Part shown: positions 50,763 to 59,620 of the stretch, one piece after another
Numbering within the stretch: the first letter of the stretch is position 1
Layout of the letters: each line of letters begins with the position of its first letter
Assembly: GCA_029834535.1 (NCBI GenBank)
Contig: JAQMWT010000196.1
Coordinates: 1-64,000 of the forward strand
Length of the DNA stretch: 64,000 nt
Reading direction: 5' to 3'
From: Chrysophaeum taylorii
Taxonomy: Eukaryota; Sar; Pelagophyceae; Pelagomonadales; Pelagomonadaceae
Translations under genes and position numbers: made by a program
The notes under the pieces: generated by a model
What the model was told of the DNA's origin: nothing
Database searches by the model: none
What the model saw: the letters and a program-made list of their open reading frames with translations, nothing else

Positions 50763-51261
50763 CCTCACCGAGGTCCTGTTCCGCCGGCTGCGGTGTTTCC
50801 ACGCGCAGTGCGCCCGCGTCATGTGTCGTGTGACCCGGAAACACACCTGGTTCCACCACATCTCAACGGAGATCCTGCTGCGGCGCCTCGGCCTCGAGTC
50901 CTTTCGACGTCTATGTCACGCGCCGCCAGCTCCGCTGGGCCGGTCACGTCGCCCGCATGCCCTTCTCCCGACTCCCTCGCAAGATGCTCTCGTCTTGGGT
51001 CCGCTCCAAGCGCCCACCGGGGGCTCCGCAGATGACGTACGGGAGGTCGCTCGCCAAGGCACTCCGGAAATGCGACATCCCCTTCAACTCGTGGCACGAC
51101 CTCGCACAAGACCGCGCGCAGTGGCGGGCCGCCATCCACGCCCTTTCATCCCTCGCCTCTACCCCAACTGTGTGATTTTTGCTCTGTGATCCTGGTCCGG
51201 CTACTGCCGGCCCAGCCTGGCTCCCATGCGCGGGAGAGGTCCGAAGATAGTTAGTTAGTTA
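50763..51261 (+). mobile_element. 5'-truncated LINE (TTAG-tailed family) with RT C-terminal coding and 10-bp TSD
   Basis: 499 bp flanked by GTAAGGAGTG at 50753-50762 and 51262-51271. The coding part is the C-terminal end of a LINE ORF2: RRLRCFHAQCARVMCRVTRK, then a frameshift near 50910, RRQLRWAGHVARMPFSRLPR, KRPPGAPQMTYGRSLAKAL, and FNSWHDLAQDRAQWRAAIHA. The LRWAGHVARM and LAQDRAQWR motifs are typical of CR1/Jockey/RTE-type LINE tails. It ends with a 3' UTR and a short TTAG array. Confidence 0.85.
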
Positions 51262-51280
51262 GTAAGGAGTGTGGCGTATA

Positions 51281-51642
51281 CCCTGATCGCCGACCGTGTG
51301 GTTGCGATGGAGGACGGTGCCTCATGAATCCTGAGCCTTGCGAGGGCATCCGCCCTCCCGGCGTAGGTTGGCACCTATTCGCCTCCCGGGCGGGCCGGTT
51401 GGCAGCCGGAACGTTCGCAGTGGGACGGGGTATGGCCGGGGGGCGCAGACGGAAGGTTATCGACGAGTTGGTTGTCAGTCACATCGCGGTCTCCTCGTCG
51501 CATGGTGACAAGTTTGATGATCACTCTCCGCCGACCCACCTTTCGGCGCCCCTCGTCTACAGGCCCGTGATTCCGGACTGGCTCCTGTCGGTCCGGCCTG
51601 GCTCCCATGCTCGGGAGAGGTCTGAAGTTAGTTAGTTAGTTA
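51281..51642 (+). mobile_element. 5'-truncated LINE (TTAG-tailed family) with 10-bp TSD
   Basis: 362 bp flanked by GTGGCGTATA at 51271-51280 and 51643-51652. The 3' end (GGCTCCCATGCTCGGGAGAG, GTCTGAAGTTAGTTAG) matches the elements at 17787-17988 and 50763-51261. The 5' part is different and may be a distinct subfamily. The left target duplication shares its first base with the right duplication of the previous insert, so the two LINEs landed about 10 bp apart in the same LTR. Confidence 0.8.
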
Positions 51643-51700
51643 GTGGCGTATAGGAGTACCAGAGAGTCATATACGATATGGGTCAACTCCCTGGAGAGGG

Positions 51701-52045
51701 TTTTCTCTCCGAGACTTATCACGGCTTTTCCTCATCCTTACACCCCTTCCTCTCTCTTTCCGCTTCACCAGATAAAAACAGACAAGAACCTCGCCTGGTT
51801 CTTCCATTCGACCTTTGGAATAATCCACCCTTGCGCGCCGTAAGGTCCAGAGTACGTTGTTTTGTTTATCTGGCAGTAGTTCTGTTCCTCATTACCGGTG
51901 TGAAAGCTTCTCCGGGGGTTGTGTCCCCTGGGAGGTGAGGAGTCTATTCCTACGTCCGTGGTAGCACGTGGTAAGCGGAATGGTCTGATCACATCCGAGA
52001 CCGCATGCGGTCTCTACCGTAACACTGGAGGGGGTCAAACCTCTC
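51701..52045 (+). repeat. Copia LTR-like fragment in plus orientation
   Basis: From GAGGGTTTTCTCTCCGAG to GGGGGTCAAACCTCTCCA. It lacks the first 80 or so bases of the LTR and meets the minus-orientation LTR start head to head at about 51700. It retains the GACCGCATGCGGTC palindrome. Confidence 0.7.
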
Positions 52046-52484
52046 CATCCTGAGGACTGTTCAGCTACGTATACCACTCAGGCACTGGCAAATGAATCTC
52101 CAATTAATCGCGACGATGTCCAAGCTCGCCACGAAGCTGACGAAATCAAGTTGGACCAACTTGAGGCCAAGCCTTCGTGTGCTCTCTCTCCAATGAGTAC
52201 GCTTATACCAAAGTCTTATCCTCCAGGGTCACTTGTCAAGACTTTTAGAGGTGTAGTGGTTTTCTCAGACACCCGCCCCTCTTGGCCGGACCAGGGGCCT
52301 CAACAACCCTGTCTCCCAACCCGAACCGCGGGTGAAACCACCACACGCCCGGTCTCAGCGCAAACACACACGCCATCTCGAAAATCGGACAATCAAAAGA
52401 GGGTAATAGCAAGAAGAAACCACCCACTTCCTTCATGCACCACACACACACACACCCCTCTTAACAGTCGACCTTTAAAGACAG
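52046..52484 (+). mobile_element. Retroelement fragment followed by an AGTCGAC-tail LINE 3' end
   Basis: 52046-52245 has an open reading (LHPEDCSATYTTQALANESP, then DDVQARHEADEIKLDQLEAK) that follows the LTR but is not recognised. From about 52250 to 52484 is a 5'-truncated LINE tail ending CACACCCCTCTTAACAGTCG, ACCTTTAAAG. I could not define a target duplication. Confidence 0.5.
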
Positions 52485-52689
52485 CAAGAAAGCAATACAA
52501 ATGCCTGGTACATTGGGTTCAGTGGAAGCGCAGGTGAAGGTGTCAAGATGACACCCCCCCCCATAATTGCAAGGTCAGTACTAGGGCAACAACCAGGGTA
52601 AGTCAGGTGGCAGGCAAGCAAGTGGGGGGAATGGGCGTTACTGCCACAGGAGCCCCCTACTTGAGATGAAGTCGTCCTCGACTTCAAGG

Positions 52690-53395
52690 GTGACGAAGGT
52701 CACGCTCACGAATGGTACGGTAACCTCGGTCAGCTACATCAGCAGGAACTTTGTTGCTGTGGAGACCGAAGTTACTGACGAGGACGTCGATTTCATCCGG
52801 GCGAAAATCAGTCACACAGGGTTCACAGCTCCCCATGTTGGGTCGTAGGCGTGCGAAGCTACTTCCATCAGGGTCCTTGTATTCTGGTCTTAAACGTCGC
52901 TCAGCCAGAAGCTTAGTAGGATCAAAAACACGAGGATCATCGCGCGGTCCCAAATCGGTATAGTAGTGAAGCGCAACTGTATCATTGTCATGATCGTATT
53001 CTTCATAGACTTCGGCAACGTAGATACGCTTCTTCCACGCGTTGGATCGTCCTTTAACCCTGAAAATCACGAACTTACCATGTTTGAAACGGTCGCGGTC
53101 TGAAGGTAAATGCAGAGGGGCTGAAGAAGTGTCGATGGTTGGGACTGTCAAAGGCACAATCTCTTGTACAGATACTACAACCGAATCAGCATCATCGTCG
53201 TTGACGTTCTGAATTTCGTAAACGACGGGAGAGATCTTTCTGGTAACTATGTAAGGCCCGCGCCGAATGGGACGTAGCTTGTGGCGCGTCTTAGGCACGA
53301 AACGCAGAACATAATCACCTGGGGAAAACTGGATGTCAATTTGGTGGGCATCATAGCCGAGTTTTTGGCTCTCCTGTGCTTTGCGGTGAGCTCGT
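52690..53395 (-). pseudogene. Ty3/gypsy integrase C-terminal region (GPY/F module) with chromo-like tail
   Basis: The minus-strand frame reads from the LTR border at 53400: VTRAHRKAQESQKLGYDAHQ, then FSPGDYVLRFVPKTRHKLRP, IRRGPYIVTRKISPVVYEIQ. The RGPY-x-V...YEI pattern defines the GPY/F module of Ty3/gypsy integrases. A later part, KKRIYVAEVYEEYDHDNDTV, ALHYYTD, RRLRPEYKDPDG, resembles the chromo-like tails of algal gypsy elements. The integrase core is missing, and the upstream side is an LTR of the copia-type family, so this is a gypsy fragment into which an LTR was inserted. It is the only gypsy-like sequence seen in the window. Confidence 0.75.
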
Positions 53396-53400
53396 GTAAC

Positions 53401-53780
53401 TGGAGAGATTTGACCCTCTCCGGGTACATGGTAGAGACTGCGTGCAGTCTTAGGCGTGTACAGACCATTCCGCTTGTCACATGCTACTACACAAGGTAGG
53501 GATTTAGGCCCTAACTCCTTAAGGACATTAAGTCCCATAGAAGCGTTCACACTGACAATGAGGAATGAAGCCTCCATTAATTAAACAGAAAACCCCATAC
53601 CTGACGGTACGCACCTGGAGGTCTACTCCTTGTTGGAAGTGAACTGCAGATCTAATTCTTCATAATCTGAAAGTCATAATGGCGGAAGGGTAAGGAAGGA
53701 AAGAGGGAAAGCCGTATTGCGGAGAGAAAACCCTCTTGTGGAGGTAGGTGTGAAAGGAGTGAGATGTTCCAGTGTCGCCA
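53401..53780 (-). repeat. Copia LTR-like repeat, copy L6
   Basis: In element orientation it runs from GGCGACACTGGAACAT to GGTCAAATCTCTCCA and is the closest relative of L3 (25498-25897), differing at scattered positions. It abuts the gypsy integrase fragment without a primer-binding site, consistent with a solo or truncated LTR. Confidence 0.8.
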
Positions 53781-54593
53781 AGTCACTTTTCAATCCCCAT
53801 CTTAAGACCTCCACACATCACCATCATTCTCCTTCTGCTGCTTTCTCTTGAGCTATCAAGATCTCCTTCCTGTATTTGGTACTCTCGATTTCTCGAGGGG
53901 TTGCAGAGAAAACTGCAGACTCCTGCTCTGAATACTCTGCATTCGCATAATACTCTTCAGACGACCACCTCTGAGGTACCTGTTTCACTAGGTATACCTG
54001 CTGCTTATGACAGCTCTCCTAGAGAGACAGAGCTCGCAGCACCCTCCACACCAAACACCACAATCAGCCAGCCTGCTCGGGTAAGTTCTCCGAAGGATTC
54101 TAAAGTGCAGTGGTAAGAGATCTGAAGAACCATCCCGCCACACCGTGTGAGTATGGCAGGTTAGAGTTCAGGGAACAGGTTTGTGCCCCTAGCCTCAGCA
54201 CTCGACAGACGACACCTAGAACTACACCTAGGTTAACATGCAAAACTACTTACCTACGGGACGCGCTAAGTCATGAGATGAGCTTGGAGCACATTCTAGG
54301 GACCATCGGAAAGTACGAAAAGAGAAGAAGAAGGGTAAGGAAGTGATGTCATTCTCAACGGACGGCGCAAGGGCTAGAGACTGCAGATTTCGCTGCACCC
54401 CCTGGAGAAAGTAAGAATGCCAAAAGAAAAAAAGGTGGTCTTGATAGCTCAAGAGAAAACAAGAGGAGCGTGAAGTGAGGTGAGACGACTCCGAATTAAG
54501 CTTCTGCATAGCTTAGGGTGGAGTAATTCCAGAGAAGGAAACTCCTTGGGAGGACTTGGAAGACTTGGTAAGTGAGGTTACTCCTCCTTAAAG
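53781..54593. repeat. Inverted repeat with about 90-bp arms
   Basis: The left arm at about 53840-53930 (TTTCTCTTGAGCTATCAAGA ... CTGCAGACTC) is matched in reverse complement at about 54375-54470 (TCTTGATAGCTCAAGAGAAA). The arms are about 450 bp apart and imperfect. No gene is recognised between them. Confidence 0.65.
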
Positions 54594-56154
54594 TCATTTA
54601 TCAAGGGCACCAGAAGGAAAAGACGACGCCAGCAGTGACGTGGCGTTTGGCATCATAGTAGGTTGGGTTTGCTCAAGCTGCTCGAGGTCAGTTTTGTCGT
54701 CTTCGTTGATAGCCTGGTCATCCTCGTCGTCGTTGTTATCGTTGATGTCTAGAGCAAGGTGTGGAGTATTACTTTGAGTGGCAGAGGAGTACTCAGGAAT
54801 CAAGCGAAATGTAAACTCTGGCATTTGATCGAAAACCTTGGGGGTGAGTTCACTTAGTGCGAGTCATCACGGCGATCTTCGAGAGAATGTGGCTTGGCAA
54901 AGGGGTCGTGTAGAGGATCGGCATCTAGTTGAAGACATGGATGCCGTAGAGTCGAACAAAAAGCCTGCCGGAGTTGAAGCAAGCGGCCGTCCGTGACTTG
55001 GCGGTTAAGCCGATGCTGAGCTTCGAGAGATAGAGAAAGTCGCGACAATAATTCGCATATCTTGTAAAGAGTGGTCAGATGGACATTGACGTTAGAAGTC
55101 GGAGGGAAGAGGCGACCTTCAAGTAAATTCACCAGGGTGACTGCTGCTAAGAGTTCAGCATGCAGTTTGTTGTTATCTGAAGATGAGGTCTGGATTTTCC
55201 TTGCCTGAGTTTCGACTAAAGTCTTTAGCGAAGCAAATTCTAGAGACTATAATAAGCCTTTGGAGTGATTTCATCAACACCACATTGTTGCGCAAATGGA
55301 ACAGCTGATGAAGAAGAGGGAGATGGTTAAGGTTCAGTAGAAGCATCGTCAACTGATTGACCTGGGTAGTTTAACGACGTTTCGGTCGCATCAGTGGGAA
55401 CATGTACTATTTCTGTGTACAATTGAGGAAACCGGTAGAAGAGTTGTTTAAGGAACTCTTCTGTTTCTTCGTCAGTGAAGCTAGATGATTGCGTCTCCTC
55501 AATAATAGATGGAAGCCGGTCGTCGGCAGAAGTGGCGACATAGGTGGAAATATGAGTAATAGGAGAGTCCGCGATTAATTCGAGCACTGGCGGGTAAAAC
55601 TAGATTTGATCAGCGATTGGCGCTTGAAAAGCGCACGCGCAATGGTTACTAGTAAGGAGAAGTGTTCCAAATGCATAAGTGTAGCGTAGTTGAGTTTGAG
55701 CACAAGTGCTGACTGGTTAGAGTCATTAGAGGTGGGTGAATCTAGTATTAGATCTTAGGGCAAGTCAGCGTGTTGGGAGATTAATTTTAACAGCAGCGCC
55801 TCAAGATCCGCGAGCAAGTAATACGTGCGAATCAGCACACAGGTGACCAGCAGGGCACGAGGCACAAGGAGGATGGTAGGTGGTGTAGTTGCGAGCTACA
55901 ATGATGATGCTATCTTCCACATGGTCAACATTGAGGCAAGCCCGACACACAAGTGCAGTTAAAGCAGTCGCGGAGAGAAAACAATTAGCTTTCTGTTCTT
56001 GGCTGGATAAGTAGGTTGTAGTCTCCTCAGGCACGATAGTAGGGATTTTCCTTGTAAAGATGTCCGTGCAAATACCCAGTGAAACACCAGTGTTTATACA
56101 CGGGGAAATATATCGGTGACCATAAGATATTCCATCTTTGGTCCCCGTCAGCAA
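54594..56154 (-). pseudogene. Copia-associated ORF3, copy D (degenerate)
   Basis: Minus-strand pieces at 55801-56154, 55327-55587, 54854-55132 and 54594-54824 align in order with copies A and B. The first piece has ICTDIFTRK, then LTALVCRACLNVDHVE and PCASCPAGHL, nearly the same as copy A (CYACLNADQ, PCESCPAGHL). The second has SSSFTDEETEEFLKQLFYRF, PQLYTEI and ETSLNYPG, like copy A's STAFTDVEQRDF and SIETSLNY. The third and fourth correspond to the helical and acidic C-terminal parts. Frameshifts and a stop near 55600 inactivate it. Confidence 0.7.
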
Positions 56155-56679
56155 ATGGTAGATTTGATAGCTGGGGCGTCGGCATGTGTTTTAACGATAG
56201 GTGCCCTCATAGAGAAGAAGGACGAGAGCTAAAAAAAGCATAATGGTTCATCGCAGGCATAGATATTTGTAAGAACATCGAGCAGCGCAGTATTAGCAGT
56301 CGATAGCAGGAAGTGAGTTACGGGCACCCGGGACGTCTCACTGACAGGGAGACCGGTTTAGAACGCGTTGAGGTCAAAGGTGAGGCAACTGGCGAGTGTG
56401 ATAGTGGGGGGGGTGCTGTCTTTGCCTTTTACGGCATTTTCAGCTGTGCGACAGAGAAATTGAGAAACGTCATCACGAGAGGAAGTGTTCCTGCGAAAGG
56501 ACTCTGGAGACTGCAGGGAGTTAGCGGGGCCAAAAGAGCGCGGTGGCTCTCTGCGTCCCGGATACAGTGCTCGAGGAAATGAACGCTATCCCGGTTGAAG
56601 AGGCATCAGCGACTCCTGTTAGAGATCCTGTGGTAAAAGAAAGGGGCTAGTTTAATGGCATTGCGATCACTGGGGTAAA

Positions 56680-57593
56680 CATAATTCATTGCTTTTCCCT
56701 GGATTGACATGCATGCCCATCAGTGACCGAAACGCAGAGAATTCCGCTGCAAGAGGCTGGTGAACCCATAGCAACATTTAATTTGCCTGGAATACGATGA
56801 ACTCGGATCTTTCGTAGGGCGAAATATTCTCGATTTTTTACCACCTGGTAGAGAAAGCTTTGCTACGAGAAGGTCCATCTGGGTTGTTAGAAGTATGGAC
56901 CGCGGCAGCGTTATCAGACAACAGATGTAGACTCCTAATGAAGCTCAAGTCTTCGGCGATGGGGCTATCATCGTCATCGTAGTCGGCTATTGGATCCTTT
57001 TTTGCATTCGCATCAACGTAGAAGATAGTGTTAAATACAAAGGAAAGTTCTAACAGGAGCTTCCTGAGCCAAAAAGCTTCGTCAGCGCAGATGCCAAGGG
57101 CGATGAGCTCTACGTCATGAGTTGAAGACGACACGATCGGTTGGAGCTTGCTCTTCCAAGAGATTAAGCAGCCAAAGAAGTAGAAAACGAAGCCTGTAGT
57201 GGACTTCCGATTCTCCTGAGAGAGAGAGGGTGCATTATCAGCGTCAACATCGCAACCATAGGGTCGAACTTGGCAGAGGCAATTTGGTCAGATTGGTAAT
57301 CAACCATAGTGGAAAGAGCGACTCTGTTAGCGGAAATAATGCGAATGTGAGTTTCAATCGCGTTGCCTTTTGGATAGAACCAAAGACGCAGTGCTCTGTT
57401 CTCTGGCTTGACAAGGTAGCGCAGTAGGGTGTGTAGCATCTGCACGTGCACGTAGATTGGTGAATGTATCCCCCTGGAACACCCCTGGAACAGCGCCCCA
57501 ATGCTTGCGAGAAGTCCGGACGACGAGCTGTTTGCATAAACACCATCTTACCCAAGAGGGTAGCGAGGTGCCCGTTAATGTAGACTTCGACAT
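56680..57593 (-). pseudogene. Ty1/copia RNase H remnant (element D)
   Basis: Minus-strand frames 57354-57593, 57244-57555, 57164-57451 and 56838-57134 give the connection domain and RNase H. Readings include MHVQMLHTLLRYLVKPENRA, then SSSTHDVELIALGICADEAF, LSDNAAAVHTSNNPDGPSRS and KAFSTRW. These match elements A and B. Several frameshifts break it. It is followed downstream by the 21-bp box at 56648-56668 and then by ORF3 copy D. Its upstream side is cut at about 57600 where the light-harvesting duplication unit begins. Confidence 0.75.
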
Positions 57594-58078
57594 CGGAAGA
57601 AGGCGAACCTGCCTTCTCTCTGCTTCTTTTCTTTTCCCTTGAACTCTTCTAGAGCTTCTAGCGTCACGCCTTATTGCCCTGCTCCCTTCTTCCTACTTTA
57701 ACCGCCCCCTTTTGCGTTCTCGCTTCTTCCTTGTTTCCCTCTGCGCTAATCCATTCTGGCTCTTTAAGCCCGGGGGTTTCTTACCACAAGAACAATATCC
57801 CTGATGCTTGTACCTTCTTTGCCCTCCTTCTCCCGCCTCCCCATTTCGCCTTCTTTTTTTTTGCTCTATTCCTGCATCCATCCTTCTTTAGTGTTCGCAC
57901 TTCTTTGTGCTGCTCCTCTTCTTTTTCTCCGTTGGCAACTTACTTCCCCCTTGGCGCTTCCTTGCTTCTTCTTCGCTTCCCTCTCCGGTTGTGCGCCCTA
58001 CATACTTTCTGTTGAGCCTAGGAGTCGCCTACTACACTAAGAAGGACAGGCAGAAAGCGAGAAAGACTGAACAAGCAG

Positions 58079-58148
58079 CCCCCATACAACGCACCACAGC
58101 CTTCAAGCACCCACACGCACCACCCCCCTCTTAGCAGTCGACCATTAA
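58079..58148 (+). mobile_element. 70-bp LINE tail insertion (AGTCGAC-tail family) with 16-bp TSD and preserved empty site
   Basis: Flanked by AAAGACTGAACAAGCA at 58063-58078 and 58149-58164. The second duplication unit has a single copy of this 16-mer at 62328-62343 with nothing between, that is the pre-insertion site. The insert ends CTCTTAGCAGTCGACCATTA. Confidence 0.93.
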
Positions 58149-58304
58149 AAAGACTGAACAAGCACATCTGCCGTGGACCCTATACGCGGATAGCGGTGCG
58201 CCCTATACCTGGTAGCCAAGATTCGGTTGAGGTTCAAGATCGACAAATTTTAAACCCTTGTCCCAAAGATCGCGTTGAGAAGCGTGCAAAGCAAAAACAG
58301 AAGC

Positions 58305-58916
58305 ATGTTCTCCAAGGTCGTTCTCGCGCTTTGCCTCACGTCGGCTGCTGCCTTCGCGCCCGTGGCCTCCCACGCAGCCCCCAAGACCGTTGTCAAGGCC
58401 TTCGAGACCGAGCTCGGCGTCCAGGCCCCGCTCGGCTTCTTTGACCCTCTCGGCCTCCTCGCGGATGCCGACCAGGAGAAATTCGAGCGCCTCCGCTACG
58501 TCGAGATCAAGCACGGCCGCATCTCGATGCTTGCCGTCCTCGGCCAGATCGTGACAAAGGCGGGGATCTTCCTCCCGGGTACCATCGACTACTCGGGCAC
58601 CAAGTTCTCCGATGTCCCCACTGGGTTCGGTGCCTTCTCCGCGATCCAACCGGCCGGCATCGCCCAGATCGTCGCCTTCGTCGGCTTCCTCGAGCTCTTC
58701 GTGATGAAGGACTCGGCCAACGGCGCCGCTCCCGGCGAGTTCCCGGGCGACTTCCGCAACGGCGCGTTGGACTTCGGCTGGGACACGTTCTCGGCTGAGG
58801 AGAAGCTGAGCAAACGTGCGATCGAGCTGAACAACGGCCGCGCTGCCATGATGGGCATCCTCGCGCTCATGGTCCACGAGGAGCTCGGTGTTTCCCTCTG
58901 GCCGGGTGGCATCTAA
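58305..58916 (+). CDS. Fucoxanthin-chlorophyll a/c-binding (light-harvesting) protein, copy 1
   Basis: I choose the ATG at 58305 (203 residues) rather than 58275, because it begins a typical bipartite plastid-targeting leader: MFSKVVLALCLTSAAAFAP with the AFAP cleavage motif of secondary plastids. The mature part has the three LHC membrane helices. Helix 1 is RYVEIKHGRISMLAVLGQIV (ExxHGR pigment/charge pair), helix 2 about AGIAQIVAFVGFLELFVM, and helix 3 IELNNGRAAMMGILALMVHE (ExNxGRAAM). Glu, His and Asn chlorophyll ligands are present. FCP proteins bind fucoxanthin and chlorophylls a/c in the thylakoid and pass energy to the photosystems. No intron. A GC hairpin (CGGCCG-CGA-CGGCCG) followed by a T-run lies 20-40 bp after the stop. 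Confidence 0.93.
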   Translation: MFSKVVLALCLTSAAAFAPVASHAAPKTVVKAFETELGVQAPLGFFDPLGLLADADQEKFERLRYVEIKHGRISMLAVLGQIVTKAGIFLPGTIDYSGTKFSDVPTGFGAFSAIQPAGIAQIVAFVGFLELFVMKDSANGAAPGEFPGDFRNGALDFGWDTFSAEEKLSKRAIELNNGRAAMMGILALMVHEELGVSLWPGGI

Positions 58917-59620
58917 GTGCAATCACAGCATCGCTCCGGCCGCGACGGCCGCGCCTTTTTCTTGCACATGAACCCAAGAGGATGACGTGAACCTAGGTAG
59001 ATAAACAATGATGTGGGTCATATCTCTAGCCTCCCTTCGTCGGGGTAGTGCGACAAAGTCGAATTTCCTGGTGAAGAGGGGGGTGGCTAGGATGTGCGCG
59101 ATACTACAAGCTCATCTCGTTCGGAGATTAGGCGCGCAAAAGAACCAGAGAATGCTATAACGGATTACAGCATGTGTGGCAAAGACGACACGTATGACTG
59201 GAAGGCTCTTTGGCCTACTGCAGCAAATTGCGGTATGCGATCGCAGCGCGGCAATGCGCTTTGCGCTTTCTTGCTTCAGCCTGCGCTGTCCTCTAAGGTT
59301 TTCGTCCTTTCTTCCTCCTCATCTGCGCTCATCCATTCTGGCTCTTTTCGAGCCTGGGAGTTGCTCACAATAACATGAAAATAATAGGTACCTCCTTTGC
59401 ACTACATTCCTTTATCACGTGCCACCTTCAGCCCCCATCCTTTGACTTCCCTTCCGCAATTCTGCCTTCTGGCTCTTTGAGCCTGGCAGATGTTCTTTTC
59501 TCTTTCTCTGCGATCATCCATTCTGGCTCTTTGATCCTGGGAGTTGCTTATCATAAATAAAAAACTGGCTTCGAGCCTCGGAGTTCCTACCCATAAGAAT
59601 AATACGCTCATTCGTCGAGC
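58917..59620 (+). repeat. 3' flank of the light-harvesting gene with recurring 45-bp hairpin motif
   Basis: A motif with core CCATTCTGGCTCTTTGAGCC, then TGGGAGTTGCTTA and an ATAA-rich end, recurs at about 59334, 59466, 59517 and 59570, and also at 57749, 61972, 62260 and in the second unit. GGCTC and GAGCC pair as a stem. Variants keep it: GGCTC-TTTTC-GAGCC and GGCT-TC-GAGCC. No coding sequence is supported here. Confidence 0.6.

Larger units (their letters stand above)
49441..51700 (-). repeat. Copia LTR (L2 subfamily) broken by three non-LTR insertions, with a head-to-head LTR piece at its left
   Basis: Three pieces at 49562-49608, 50548-50762 and 51262-51280 plus 51653-51700 join into one minus-orientation LTR colinear with 22814-23223. 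They are separated by inserts at 49609-50533, 50763-51261 and 51281-51642, each with its own target duplication. At the left, 49441-49560 is an LTR start in the opposite (plus) orientation (CTCTCTGGTACTCC ... GGTTTTCTCTCC), so two LTR pieces meet head to head at about 49561. Confidence 0.75.

Noticed and set aside
58203-58922. 239-codon minus-strand ORF opposite the light-harvesting gene (and its twin at 62382-63101)
   Set aside because: It is a shadow of a well-identified LHC gene; composition is charged and without domain.
58936-58960. GC hairpin followed by T-run after the light-harvesting gene as a rho-independent terminator
   Set aside because: The genome is eukaryotic, where such terminators are not used by RNA polymerase II; recorded only as a 3' UTR structure.
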